This document shows, one piece after another, positions 22,995 through 35,700 of a DNA stretch of 64,000 nucleotides (the stretch's first letter is position 1; every line of letters begins with the position of its first letter). This stretch comes from Carnegiea gigantea. Lineage: Eukaryota; Streptophyta; Magnoliopsida; Caryophyllales; Cactaceae. The DNA lies in NCBI GenBank assembly GCA_029747015.1, contig JAKOGI010001200.1:156501-220500 (forward strand), given 5' to 3'. The position numbers and the translations under genes are program-made. The notes under the pieces were generated by a model. It had not been told where the DNA came from. It saw only the letters and a program-made list of their open reading frames with translations, and did no database searches.

Positions 22995-24634
22995 CGGGAT
23001 AGTAAAGGATTGGACTTTTACATTGACTTTGATTTTGATTTTGAGCTTCTAGGCTGAGTTCTGATTTTGATTTTGAGCTTCTAGGCTGAGTTTTCCCAAG
23101 TTATTCTCGAGATAGGAACCTCTTAGTTCATGGGTTTCACTCGTACTCTTTCTTATGAAGGGCAAATTGTGTTGGATACAAAGTAAAGGACATAGTTAAT
23201 GACTTGTCATCTAATAAGAAAGAAGCAATGGCTTGGTGGGCTTGAAAGTTTATGCTGTGATGAGAATAAATAGGGATAAAATGCTAAAATAGGGTCTCAT
23301 CCTGGATTGGGTCCTAAGTTGGGCTTAGAGAGCTGACGCATAGGCGTAAGTTGGATCTAAGTCTATCCTATATGAATGCTGGACCTATACTAGGCCCTAG
23401 CTCAGCTTTGGTTTTTTTTGCCTATAATGGGCTAGGTTAAGCACATAGGTAAATCTTGTTATACTCATGCTTGGATCTGAGACCTAGGTAATATATGTGA
23501 GATGCATGACCTTTATGAACTTATGGATTAAATATCTAGATTTCAATCGAGCTTATGCATTATGAATATAATGCATGATTAGATGCAACCTAGAATGAAC
23601 TTAGGCTCTAAAGGTCTAATGGACCGCATTATGCACTTTAGGCCCAAATGGACTCATGGACTTTACACGGTGAATCCATACAATGTATGACTCTTTAGAT
23701 ATAGAAAGCCCACAATTGATGTGTTAAGACTCAAAATGAACCATTCTGACCCATACACTGACACCTACTACTAGGAGCCTGGCGTGCTAACTTCAGGCTA
23801 TGGATGTAGGCCTAACACGAACTCAAAACAACCAAACTGAAGTAGATCTCCCTACCAAAATCTCAATCGGTCCTTATAGCCTAGACATAGGAACCCGGCT
23901 AAGTCTCGCCCCACTCTTTTTTTGCTTGACTATGACTACTATTGATTAATGACCTAGACTAATGATCTTGTCCCCCATATTATGGTACGCAAGGGCTAGA
24001 AACAATTTCTACTGGTCCTATTCTGATGCATGACCACAATACTTGGACTTGACCTAATCTAAGAGGTCTAAATCCTTATCACGCTTCTGATGGGGGCCCT
24101 ACACTAATATTACCCTAACTCGGGCCCCTATACATAATGGTGATATTATGTACCCTAAAATATCAATACATAGGTCTTTAGGTATGGGTCACTTTAGACA
24201 GTCAATTAGAATTCTAACCAATCATAGAATCATGCATGCACACGAATTCCAACCTAATCCAAAGTTCTATGTTATAAGTGTTTTAGGTAAGGTTTAGAAG
24301 AGTCTTCTTACGACTGAAATGCTTTGTACATGACCCAAGTGGTGTGTGGTGAAATTGGAACATTCCGGTTGCTTTCCATATCATGTAGACCAAGCAAGTA
24401 TATTGCGATTAGGTGAAATAGTTGCTTGCTCAATTGAAAGTCTAATAGACTACCAAGTTAACCAACTATTTTTCCCAAGAAGTAGTAACGTGGCTTAACC
24501 TAGAGATGTTATTAATCGTGTTAGGGCAACACTTGTAATGCAAGAATGTCTAATGCAATTATAACTAAAAATAATTTCCCTCATTGAATTTCAAATCTCA
24601 CCCTCTTTGTTAAAAACGAAAAAAAAAAAAAAAT
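22995..24634 (-). other. Leader region of G2 between primer site and gag
   Basis: The region has no gene. It contains a local duplication of about 45 bp near 23,030-23,090 ('gattttgattttgagcttc' then 'taggctgagttt', twice). The rest is unremarkable AT-rich sequence that would be an unusually long 5' leader if the primer site at 24,635-24,653 is correct. Confidence 0.4.
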
Positions 24635-24653
24635 GTCCCCAGTGGAGTCATCA
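24635..24653 (-). other. Primer-binding site of G2
   Basis: On the minus strand the sequence is TGATGACTCCACTGGGGAC, close to the TGGCGACTCC..TGGGGA primer sites common in plant gypsy elements. It lies immediately inside the right LTR and on the same strand as gag, supporting the minus orientation of G2. Confidence 0.5.
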
Positions 24654-25975
24654 CATTAAGGGCCATGACCTGGAGTTCCAACCCCTGGTAAAGTTCCCTA
24701 TGAATGGTTGAACTTGCTTGCTAGGTGATCAGATTTAAATCTGATTTTTATTTTTGAGCAAAATGGCTAAAGTGCAACAAAATAAATGAAATGGTCCAAA
24801 GATCTGGACCATCATCCTATGTAGGAACCTAGCCAGGCTCCTGGGCCAAAACCAAGTCCTCTTCTCTAGTCTCACTCTAGGCAATAATGACTCTGTGGTC
24901 CAAGGGACTGGGCAGTACCCCTAATCTAGGAACTTAACTAGGTTCTTAAGCCATAACTAACGAAATTCTTCATTCCAATCAATATTACGATCAGGATCCA
25001 AAACATATTCTACCCAGTTTGAGGAAGATCCAATAGAACATTACACAAGAACTGCAAATTTAATTAATAAAGTCGCCAGTTAGTTTTAAGAGAACTTATA
25101 AACCAAATCTACTTTCTAAAATGAAACATAAACTGAAAGGGATACTGAAAGGACTAAAAGGTTTAATAAAATAATTCGAACCACTACAATGGACCGGGAT
25201 TGAACTAATTAAATGTTACATCTTTATTAACCCTGAAAATCAAATAAACCCAGAGAAAGAAACGATAGAGAATGAGGGGACATTTAGGTGTTGCCCTTAG
25301 AATGATGTTCTCTTTAACGATTAACCAATTTCTCTCTCTGTCAATGCTCTCTGTGTGTGATGTGTTTCTCCCAAGATTTTTTGGTCTCTTCCTCTTTAAT
25401 TTTTGGTGCTCTTGAATTTCTAATGTGTTCAACCATTGAGGCTAGCCCTCTTTTATGGTGTTTAAAGGGATAATACGAGTTGGTTTAGAAAAAGGAGATC
25501 CAATTCAACTATTGACAGGCTTAATTTGGACATTAGCATCAATTTAGATAAAACTTGTTTTGGCCATAACTTTCTCATTCTACCTCTATTTTGATTGATT
25601 CTTTTTTTTCCTAAAATCTTATTGAGTCTATTTTATAATGGCACTAATTTCATATTTTTTGGATAATTATAGAAGAATATATAATCAAAATAATGAATAT
25701 GTGTCATTTTCAGTGCAAGTCCCAATATTCAACTTATATCTTTTCCATCAGTTATTGGATTTTGATGTATAATATGTCATCAATTTGGGCCTATTTGGGC
25801 TTTTTGTTTCTTTTAGCCTTTGGTGGGCATCTTTGGGTTTGGATGTGTGGGTTAAGGGATGTTGGCACATTTTGAAATTCTTCATTTTCAATATCTGGAG
25901 TTGCCCAAGTCTTATTTGATCAGTTTATCATTACCGTTCATTTTATAAAAAGAAGACATATTTTAGGTGTTGACA
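24654..25975 (-). repeat. 5' LTR of G2
   Basis: This LTR of about 1.3 kb, read on the minus strand, begins TGTCAACACCTAAAATATG at 25,975 and ends beside the primer site. It aligns in blocks with 6,709-7,909 plus 18,849-19,464 and, less well, with 875-2,488. Divergence between the G2 LTRs is plainly far higher than between the S1 LTRs, so G2 is much older than S1, in line with S1 lying inside it. Confidence 0.6.
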
Positions 25976-26814
25976 ACCTCCAAGACATTCTCTTTTCCTC
26001 TTCTTCCCCCACTAGAAAGGTAAACCTTCCTCTATCTTTCTTTTCTTTTTTCCCTTGTACAAAAAGGCCAACCTTACCTCTTGTTTCTTTCTCTTTCTCT
26101 CCCCCTATTTCTTTCTTTAGTTTTGTTGGCAAAAATTTGCCAAAATAATTTGTCAAAATACCAAAAAACCAAAACATCTTGCCCTTTTCTGTCAAAAATA
26201 TTTTAGGAAAGGGCCCCAAACATAAGTTTTTCCAGACTTAACTCCTCTAACATGACTCTTGTTCTTATTTGATTCTCCTTGATTATTTTTATTTTTTTTT
26301 ACATATATTACCTTGTAGAACTATATAATTAATCTAGGCGTTCACTAAAGATTGCTGGCTTCTTTTATTACTTTCTTAGCATGTGACATGACTAATCCAT
26401 AAGATCATCAAAAATTATGTCTTTAATGTGATAATCACCATAAGATAAATAGTTAGATCAAACTAGACGTTGCATGAAATTTAGAGATTGTGTCTTTCCT
26501 TCGAATCCTTGGGGACGCCACAGTGAATGGGCGATATAGGTGGTCGTACTTATGCCCCAACCATCGAGCATACTTTTACCAACAAACTGAACTCTTGACT
26601 AGTTGCCTTAGAGTTAGGCCAATCTCCATCTGGGATCATAGAGAGCGTTCTCTTGAAATCATTTCAAAAGGGTTGTCATATTTTTGTTGAATATGGTGGA
26701 GACTCTACTCACGTTTACATAGCTCAAACTTTCCTACCAAAATCCCAAAAAAAATTAAAAATAGAATGATCACATAGTAAAGGCATGATCGAGGCCTTTG
26801 GGTTGCAATAACAT
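25976..26814. other. No recognisable gene
   Basis: AT-rich sequence between G2 and the LTR array. A 93-codon minus-strand frame at 25,938-26,219 consists of Lys, Gly and Glu from C/T-rich DNA and overlaps the G2 LTR, so it is not a gene. I see no family match. Confidence 0.4.
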
Positions 26815-26976
26815 CCGGGAGATGACTCAAACACAAGCTAATTGAGAGAGGCATGGTGTTATCAGCATATCTATCTAATCTAATTTTAGTGGATGTCTCA
26901 ACTGTGTTGTAGCTGTGATTTTCCACCTCATTGAAGAGGGGTTTTTCACATTAAATTGATTAGTGTTCTTTCTCTT
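26815..26976 (+). repeat. First LTR (A) of the tandem LTR array, left part
   Basis: The segment starting 'gatgactcaaacacaagct' matches 44,093 onward ('ggtgactcaaacacaagtc'), including 'gaaaggcatagtgttat' against 'gagaggcatggtgttat' and 'tagtggatgt'. It is cut at 26,976 by the minus-strand copia insertion and continues at 43,184. The LTR start further left could not be recognised. Confidence 0.55.
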
Positions 26977-27083
26977 TGTGAAGATTTGGGTAATTGGCTC
27001 CCCTAATCAGGGAGCCAGGTGCTCATATTTATAAATAGATGATACATATTTAATTACATAATCGCCCTTCATCCTCTATTACA
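26977..27083 (-). repeat. 3' LTR of the compact copia element
   Basis: This 107-bp LTR, read on the minus strand, begins TGTAATAGAGGATG and ends AAATCTTCACA. It is about 90 percent identical by eye to 43,074-43,178. A purine-rich GAGGGGA directly precedes it as polypurine tract. The pol stop codon lies inside it. Confidence 0.85.
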
Positions 27084-28540
27084 TCCCCTCAATCTGTACA
27101 AGAGAGGAACGAATGGACAGATTGTCTTTCAAAAAGGAAAACTGACGAGAAGACAACCCCTTAGTGAAAATATCAACTAACTGAAACTGCATAGGTACAT
27201 AGCGAACGACGAGATCGCCATGCGCGACACGCTCCTGAATGAAATGGTAGTCAACGGCAATGTGCTTGCTGCGCTCATGATGAATAGGATTAGCAGTAAG
27301 GTATGTGCAGCTAATGTTGTCACACAACACCATAGTGGGAGCCGAGAGGATAATCCCAAGATCATGGAGCAATTTGCAGATCCAAATGGTCTCCACTACA
27401 GCATAAGCAACTACACGATATTCAACTTCATTAGATGATTTAGACACCATGGGTTGCTTCTTTGAGCGCCAAGCAATGAGATTAGGTCCGAAGAAGGTGG
27501 CATAGCCAGTAGTAGAGCAACAAGTATTCTTGCAGCCAGCCCAATCAGCATCAGAATATGCCATAATAATGAAAGAGGTAACAGCTAGATGAAGCAACAG
27601 ACCATCATGTAATGTGCCCTGCAAGTACCTGAAAATGTGCTTGACAGCAGAGAGGTGAGTAGTGTGGGGGGCATGCATGAGTTGGGAAACTACATGAACT
27701 GCATATGCAATATCAGGTCGAGTTATAGTCAAATATTGAAGAGCACCTACCATGCTTCTGTACTCAGTTAGGTCTGCAAAGAAATCACTATCTGTGAGGG
27801 TGAGGGTCATTCTACTAACGATTGGTGTACGGACAGGTTTGTAGGTATGGAGGTGAAATTTATGGAGGAGGTCGGTGGTGTATTTATGCTGAGAGAGAAA
27901 CAAACCTTTACGAGAACCGGAAACCTGTACACCCGGGAAGTAATGAAGATCACCCAGATCCTTCATGACAAACTGATGAGACAAGACCTCAATGAACAAG
28001 AAAAGAAGACTGGAAGAACTGCCCGTCAGGATAATGTCATCAACATATAAGAGAAGGATCAGGATATGGTGAGAAGAGTGAACAATAAACATGGAGGGGT
28101 CAAACTGACTGTCGATAAAGCCATGTGTGAGAAGGAAGCTTCTAAAACGATAAAACCAAGCTTTAAGAGCCTGTTTCAACCCATAGATAGCCTTTTTGAG
28201 GCGACACACATGGTGAGGATAACGAGGATCAACAAAACCAGGAGGTTGACGCACAAAGACTCGCTCTGTAAGAAATCCATGAAGAAAGGCATTCCTAACA
28301 TCAAGTTGACGAAAAGGCCAATTGTGTGTGACAGCAATGGAAAGGATAAGACGAATAGTAGTGGGGCGAATAACAGGAGAAAAGGTTTCATGAAAATCAA
28401 TACCTACCTGTTGGTGATTGCTTATAGCAAGCAACCGTGCTTTATAGCATTTAACTGCACCATGTAAATGATATTTAATCTTATAAATCCACTTGCTGGC
28501 AACAAGGTTTTAAGAAAGCGTATAAGGTACAAGATCCCAA
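27079..28540 (-). pseudogene. pol: Reverse transcriptase and RNase H of the compact copia element
   Basis: An open stretch of 451 codons (28,434 to 27,079) contains the reverse transcriptase core (FHETFSPV, QLDVRNAFLHG, AIYGLKQA, and the catalytic LYVDDIILTG near 28,045) and RNase H (SDADWAGC, SSNEVEYRV, CDNISCTYL, SKHIAVDYHFI). Similarity continues upstream to about 28,540 (SKWIYKIK), preceded by stops. The frame runs through the polypurine tract and ends with TAA three bases inside the 3' LTR. The RNase H motif usually reading STAEAEY is SSNEVEY here. The codons upstream are damaged, so no complete polyprotein can be made. Confidence 0.88.
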
Positions 28541-29303
28541 GTATCATTGGAAATGAGAGCTTCATACTCATCAGTTATGACCGTTTTCTACTTGGGATGT
28601 GAAAAAGCCTATCGAAAAGACGTAGGCTCCGACTCGAGACAGTCAACAGATGCTGACAAAGAGAGAATCCACTTAGGTTTGTAAACACCAGTCTTAGATC
28701 TAGTCTGCATGGGGTGAACATTGCCAATGGAAGGAGGCGGAGAACTCATAGAGGAAATCTATTTCATGTAGCTTGGCAAGGAAATTTTGGGGCACAGACA
28801 CAGTGGGGACCATACTTGAGCGCGACGTCAATAAACTAGACATGACAGAGGGCGAAACAGGTCCGGATTGGGTTTGACGCAGACGGGAACTCTCAGGAGA
28901 CACATGGGATGACACAAACGGCGAAGACACAAGCGGAGAGGGACTAGACGTAACCAAAGGAGACGCGGGAGAAGAAGGCAAGGATGTGAAAGGCTCACAA
29001 GAACTGGGAACAGCTACAAGAACAGGGATAAATGCAGGCATAGATAGAGAAACAGAAGAAGGAAAGGCAGCCGTAGGGGTGAGAGAGAGAATATCCTCCA
29101 CGAGATGATGGGGGTCCTGTGGCAACGACGTAGTAGATGCAACCAAAAGGGGATAGGGAAAAACAGTTTCATGAAAACATACATGATGGCTAGTATAAAT
29201 CTTTCCTGTGGTGGGACCAAAACATCTGTAACCTTTATATTGATGGGCACACCCAAGAAAAACACACCGAATAGACCTTGGTTAGAGTTTATCTGAAGAA
29301 GAT
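28541..29303 (-). pseudogene. pol: Integrase C terminus and linker of the compact copia element
   Basis: Minus-strand pieces read as the end of copia integrase and the Ser/Pro-rich linker to reverse transcriptase. Near 29,160-29,230 a fragment ends in 'YVFMKLFFPIPF' or, in the next frame, 'HETVFPYPLL', as in the usual 'V.F.E..FPF' integrase end. The frame at 28,700-29,146 is Ser/Pro-rich (VASTTSLPQDPHHLVED). The region is cut at 29,303 by S2, and the integrase core continues at 40,286. Confidence 0.65.
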
Positions 29304-30916
29304 TGTTGTGTTATTATATTTAGTTTTGATGATAACAAATCCAAGTGTAAAAATCTGTCCAAGTAATGTTGCTCCGAACACGATCTCCAAACAGGCCTAA
29401 CTGGTGTTTGTGATCTTTATTGTATTAACTGGTTTGCTACATGTGAGAATGTCTTCTAAACAGGTTTTACTTGGTGATTCTATATTAAGTCAAGAACACC
29501 AACTCGACAGTTGATTGTAAAGCGTGTTCCTGAACTCTAGCAATGCAAAGAACAACCCTAGCAAACAAGGTGGCCTTGGTGTTCACAGCAACTCCACAAA
29601 TCTCGGACAAGATGACTGGTTCAAAACAAGAAGTCTTGGGTATATAGGTTTTATTCAATTAGACTCTTGTCAATATGCCAATATTGAAAAGATCATTTTT
29701 AAACACTTCTTGAATCGGTACTTGCGCTAAGTGCTTCAGAACACCAGTTGCGAACAACCCTGCAAACAGGGTGCCTAGGGTGTTTCTGAACTGCAGTGGC
29801 CATACCCGATTATTTTTGAAAAATTCATTTTGGTTGGCCAAGATCTCTAGAATACTTTCCTTGAATTTCAAAACTGCTATTTCTCTGGAAAGGATATTTC
29901 CTGAAAATATTTTGGGAGAATTTCGAAAATAAGTTTTGGAGATTTGCCAAAACTTAAAGGGAAAAATTTCCTTTGACTATTAATTCGGATTTGGTAAAAG
30001 CTGAAAATCTCTTTAAACCTCTTCACGGTTATAGGAAGATAAGGGTTATCTTTTAAGATAACAAAATCCCTTATATTTTGGGATAAATTAATCATCAGCC
30101 GTTGGATAATTTTACAAAACAATTTCCATACTTAGCTGATTCTGTGGTTTATGACCGTTGGTTTTTTTGTTTAAAAGCCTCAGCTTTTTCTCTCCCAGCA
30201 CATACACACAGACAGATATGTACAGATATTCAAAACACTCGAAAAATAGAGAGATAGAAAACTCGGTTTGAACTTGCATAAACACAGCCTTTTGAAAAAT
30301 CCAGGAAAATCAGAAAACTCGGTTTACACACAAAGATTCTTGAGCTTCATTCTGAAAAGCAAACCGTGACAAGCTGTGTTTGATTTTGAGTTTTCATACC
30401 ATTGGTATAATAGGATCTTCATTGTACCTTACATCTGCTTAGTGAGAAGCACCCTCTGTAAGGCGTTTGTAACCCTGATCTTGAATCAGAAAAGTGAGTG
30501 AGTGTGTCCTAGTCGTGTGGACTTGGACGTGTCTAATCTTGCAAAGGTTGGACGTGGTGTAACCTGTCTTTGGGAAGAAGGTTACGTGGTTGCAAGTTGT
30601 AACAAGGTGTGTTACATTTGTAACGTGTGAAGCCCGTTAGTGAAAGTGGTTAAATCCTACACGAGGTAGGTCGTGGTTTTTCACACCTCAGTTGGGCTAG
30701 AGGTGTTTTCCACGTAAAAATTGTGTGTGCTTTATTTTCCGCATCTATCTTGGTGATTTTCGCCTCTGCAATATTTGAGAACACCCCGTGCAAACAAGCT
30801 ATCAGGGTGTTGTCACTTGAGAACAACCTCTGTGAGGGTGTTTGTTATATACAACGCGAAAATCAGATACCACAATTCACCCCCCCTCTTGTGGTTGGAT
30901 ACTCACGAACTCAACA
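29304..30916 (+). repeat. 5' LTR of S2
   Basis: The 1,613-bp LTR has TG...CA ends. It differs from the S1 LTRs by many substitutions and by longer stretches, for example around 30,200, so S1 and S2 represent two sub-lineages. It keeps the TATA-like block (29,641) and the ACCCTG/CAGGGT hairpin with loop CAAA near 29,757-29,772. Confidence 0.92.
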
Positions 30917-30918
30917 AG

Positions 30919-30930
30919 TGGTATCAGAGC
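30919..30930 (+). other. Primer-binding site of S2
   Basis: TGGTATCAGAGC begins two bases after the 5' LTR, identical to the site in S1 and fitting an initiator Met tRNA primer. Confidence 0.9.
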
Positions 30931-30972
30931 GGGTTCTCTTACAAAAGGTTAACACCTTGAGAGATTCTGAAG

Positions 30973-32703
30973 ATGAGTACCCACAAGGAATTCTTGAAGG
31001 GCAATCCATTACTCGTCCACCCTATTTCAACGGCCAACATTATAGTTGGTGGAAGAATAGGATGGAGAACTATATTCAGGCAAAAGATTATGAATTGTGG
31101 ATGCTCATCAAGAACGGGCCCCTTGTTCCCACCAAGGTGCTTGAAGATGGTAAGAAGGTTCCCAAGGAATCCATAGAATTTGATACCGAGGACTACAGGA
31201 AAATGGAGAAAAATGCCAAAGCCAAAAAGCTTCTATATTTTAGCCTAGGACCCGATGAATACACTCGCATCTCTGAGTGTGAATCAGCCCAAGCTATTTG
31301 TAATGCTCTGCAAGTTGCTCATGAAGGTACGAGTCAAGTTAAACAATCTAGAATTGAGCTACTTATGCGACAATATGAGTTGTTCGATATGGGTGATCAT
31401 GAAACTGTGATGGACATGTATACACGGTTCACCCACATCACGAACGAGTTAAAATCCTGGGAAGATCTTTCACCACTGAAGAGTTGGTGAGGAAAATCCT
31501 CAGAATTTTACCTCGCACGTGGGAGGCCAAAGTAACAGCCATCCAAGAGGCTAAAGACATGAACCAGATCACCCTCGACGAGTTGATTGGTAATCTCCAG
31601 ACCTATGAACTCCGAAAGAACTCACAGCAAATAGAGGGGCAAAAGAAGGATCGTGGGCTTGCCTTGAAAGCAGATGAGGACACTGACTCTGACCTTGAAG
31701 ATGAAGAAATGGCCCTAATGTCCAGAAAATTCAAGAAATTCTTCAAAAAGGTCAAGGAAAACAACAAAAGAAAAGACTTTAGCAAATCCAGAAACACCTC
31801 CAAAGAACAGCTCACGGGGTGTTTCAAGCGCGGCAAACCAGATCACTTAGTCAAGAATTGCCCTCTGCTTCGAGAAGATCAAATGCCTGAACACCCTCGA
31901 AAACAGGGTCGAAAACACCCTATAAACAATCTGGCAGGCGATTCTCGAAAGCTATGCTGGCTGCTTGGGGAGATTCCTCTAAGGATGAAGGAGAATCTGA
32001 AGCTGAAGAAGGAGTCGTAGCACTTATGGCACAAAGTGATTCAGATTCAGATGATGAATCAACAATCAGCTTCTCAGATCTCAAGAACAAGGTACATGGT
32101 CTTAACAAAGCCACTTTAGAAGAACTTCTATATAATTTGATAGACACATGTGCTGATCTAAAAAGAGAAGTTCGTGACCTAGAGCTTGAAAATGAAATTC
32201 TTAAAAATGAAAAACTCGGTTTACATGAAAATGTTAATATGCTCAAAGAAAACCTCTTTATAAAAGAAGGAGATTACTCTCGAATAGAGGAAAAACTCTT
32301 TGAGGTGGAAGGAATGGTTGAGTCCCTGCTCAAAGAGAACAAGGGTTTGCATGCTAACAAAGAAAAACTGGAAACCGAGCTTAGCACAAACAAACGATGG
32401 AACAAATCTTCACAGGCCCTTGCTTGGTTAAACACTCACCACAGTCGAAACAGAAAGGGACTTGGGTATAAGCCTAAACGAACAGTTTACCCAATTCATA
32501 GGAAGTATGTGGGATTACCTGAAAACATTGTTTGCTTTCATTGTGGTAAAACTGGTCACTATCGATATTCTTGTCCTTTAAGAAAACATGCCAATGAAAA
32601 GAATGAAAGGTATGTGAAACAAATCTGGGTTAGAAAAGATGAGCTTTACATGTCTAAAGGAATGGGACCCAAGTGGATCTGGGTTCCCAAAACTAACCCG
32701 TGA
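30973..32703 (+). pseudogene. gag: Sirevirus gag (S2), three frameshifts
   Basis: The start ATG at 30,973 corresponds to that of S1, but one C is missing within the first five codons, so the normal start leads into a wrong frame. Further single-base losses occur near 31,453 and 31,932. The pieces otherwise match the S1 gag closely. The first zinc knuckle has lost a Cys (CFKRGKPDH), while the second (CFHCGKTGHYRYSC) is canonical, unlike S1. The frame ends at TGA 32,701-32,703 at the same position as in S1. This copy could not make a normal particle protein and would depend on others. Confidence 0.88.
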
Positions 32704-35700
32704 TTTGTTTTGCAGGCTGAAGTGAGAGAGAACAATCCCACAAACAACCCAGCAAACAGGGTAAGAAACACCCTGTCAAACAGATCAGAAAACAACCTTG
32801 AAAACAGGCAGCTGTGGTATGTTGATAGTGGGTGTTCGCGGCACATGACTGGAGAAAGATCAAATTTTCTCTCACTTACAGCTTTGAATGGTGGGAGTGT
32901 AGCATTTGGAAACGGCAAGTCTAGGACAATTGTCGGTATAGGTAATATTGGTAAAACTCTCTCCCACTCAATTGATAATGTGCACTTGGTTGATGGTTTA
33001 AAGCACAATTTGCTAAGTGTGTCCCAACTGTGTGACAAGAACAACCTAGTGGTGTTTTCACGAACACGTTGCTTGGTTGTAAATGACGACACAGGAGATG
33101 TTGTGTTGAGGGGGAAGCGATGTCAAAATGTTTATAAAGTTTGTATTTCCACTCTTCCCCAAAATAATCTGACTTGTTTAAATGCATTAAATGATGATAT
33201 AATGCTATGGCACAAGAGACTAGGTCATGCAAGCTTATCCTTGTTAAACAAACTTGTTTCAAAAGACCTAGTTATTGGACTACCTTCCATCAAATTTAAT
33301 GATGACAAGGTATGTGAAGCTTGTGCAAAAGGTAAACAAGTCAGATCTTCTTTTAAATCGAAAAGGTGTGTAAGCACTACTCGACCTCTAGAATTGCTAC
33401 ACATTGATTTGTGTGGTCCCATGAGGATAACTAGTAGAGGTGGGAAAAAGTATGTGCTTGTGGTAGCGGATGATTACTCTCGATTTACTTGGACCTTGTT
33501 TTTGGCATCCAAGGATGAAACCTTTGAGAATTTTATTGCCTTTCTCAAAAAGGTTGAAAAGAGAGTAGGACACTCCTTAATCAGCTTAAGATCTGATCAT
33601 GGAACTGAGTTTGAAAATGCAAGTTTTATTAACTATTGTAATGAACATGGTGTTGATCATAACTTCTCAGCCCCAAGATCACCCCAACAAAATGGGGTGG
33701 TTGAGCGCAAAAATCGCATCCTGGAAGACATGACCAGAACAATGCTTATTGCCAGTGGTCTTCCTAGGTATTTCTGGGCAGAAGCATTGAACACCTCATG
33801 TTACATTATAAATAGATGCATGATCAGACCTATGTTGAATAAAACTCTTTATGAACTTTTCAAAGGCAGAAAACCCAATATTACGCACCTAAGGACATTT
33901 GGTTGTAAGTGTTTTGTGCATAATAATGGGAAGGATGCCTTAGGAAAGTTTGATCCAAGAAGTGATGAGGCAATACTTCTTGGCTATTCTTCTCACAGCA
34001 AGGCATACAAAGTCTTTAACAAAAGAACCTTGTGTGTTGAGGAAAGTGTGCATGTACTTTTTGATGAATCTAACGTGTTGAGTGAGAATGATGCACAGGA
34101 AGATGAACTTGAAATTAGGTCTTGTTCGAAAAGAAGTGTTGCTCCAAGATAAACGAGGTAAGAACACCATGGAGAAAACAACTCCTGAAGGTGTTCCTCA
34201 GAACAGCAGGCAAGGTGAACACCAAACAGGGGAAAGCACCGCTGAACCCTGTTCGGAACCATGTTCTTCAGGAATAAGGTTACAAACAGGTGCAGAAACA
34301 GGATCAGGAGGTGTTCTTGAGCCTGATCCTACACGCATTTCAGTTAGAACAGAGCATGTGTCTGTAGATCCTCTTACTCCACGACCATGGAAGCACCATA
34401 GTTCGCATCCTCTTGATCAAATCTTGTCAGATATTAATACTGCAGTGCAAACTAGATCTAAACTAAAGAATTTTTGTGCTTTCTATGCTTTTCTTTCTAA
34501 CATTGAGCCAAAAAGTGTGAATGAAGCTCTTGCAGATTCAGATTGGATCACGACTATGCAAGAAGAGCTTCATCAATTTGAAAGAAACAAGGTATGACAC
34601 CTTCTACCTAAACCTGCAGAGAGAACAATCATTGGAACCAAGTGGGTGTTCCGAAACAAACTGGATGAGTCAGGAACAGTCACCAGGAACAAGGCACGGC
34701 TGGTTGTACAAGGATACAATCAAGAAGAAGGGATCGATTACGAAGAAACCTTTGCACCAGTTGCTAGAATTGAGGCTATTCGAATTTTAATAGCCTTTGC
34801 AGCTCATATGGAAATCAAGCTATATCAAATGGATGTTAAAAGTGCATTCCTAAACGGATACCTTAAAGAAGAGGTGTATGTCAAACAACCCCCTGGTTTT
34901 GAAAATGGTGATTTTCCAAATCATGTTTTTAAACTTGACAAGACACTTTATGGTTTAAAACAAGTTCCAAGAGCTTGGTATGAACGGTTGTCAAGTTTTT
35001 TACTTGAAAATGATTTTAGAAGAGGCAAGGTAGACAATACCTTGTTTCTAAAATCTAAGGGGGAACATTTTTTGATTGTCCAAATATATGTTGATGACAT
35101 CATATTTGGTGCAACTCATCATGATTTATACAATGAATTTTCAAATATGATGAGGAGTGAGTTTGAGATGAGCATGATGGGTGAGCTTAATTTTTTCTTA
35201 GGCTTACAAATCAAGCAAACTCCAAACGGCACCATGATCCATCAGCAAAAGTATATCAAGGAATTACTTAAGCGTTTTGGGATGGAGTCGGCCAAACCCA
35301 TAGACACTCCTATTTCTCCTTCAACCAAGTTGGTTATGGATGATGGGAGTCCCTCAGTTGAGGAGAAACTCTATCGGGGTATGATTGGGTCACTCTTATA
35401 CCTAACCGCTAGTAGACCTGATATTGTTTTTAGTGTTGGTTTATGTGCCCGTTTTCAGTCTAATCCTAAGGAAACTCATCTTAAGGCTGTTAAACGGATA
35501 CTAAGGTATTTGAAACATACACCCAATTTAGCTCTATGGTATCCTAAAGGTTGCAATTTTGATCTTGTTGGATATGCTGACGCTGACTATGCTGGATTCC
35601 TAGTTGATAGAAAGAGTACCTCAGGTATGGCTCACTTTCTTGGACCTTGTTTGGTATCTTGGGCTACCAAGAAGCAACATTCAGTTGCCATATCCACGGC

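Larger units (their letters stand above)
6709..25975 (-). mobile_element. Ty3/gypsy-type retrotransposon G2, split by Sirevirus S1
   Basis: Two LTRs in the same orientation frame a 5.2-kb internal region. The right LTR (24,654-25,975) precedes a primer-binding site and a gag read on the minus strand. The left LTR (6,709-7,909 plus 18,844-19,464) is interrupted by S1. Without S1 the element would be about 8.3 kb. Only gag is recognisable; no protease, reverse transcriptase, RNase H or integrase motif is visible, so it was probably non-autonomous or is heavily eroded. Repeats beside the 3' LTR match those of G1. The left edge is approximate and no clear target duplication was found. Confidence 0.6.

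Noticed and set aside
28066..28467. 133-codon plus-strand frame.
   Set aside because: It is antisense to the reverse transcriptase of the compact copia element, whose minus-strand frame has clear catalytic motifs.
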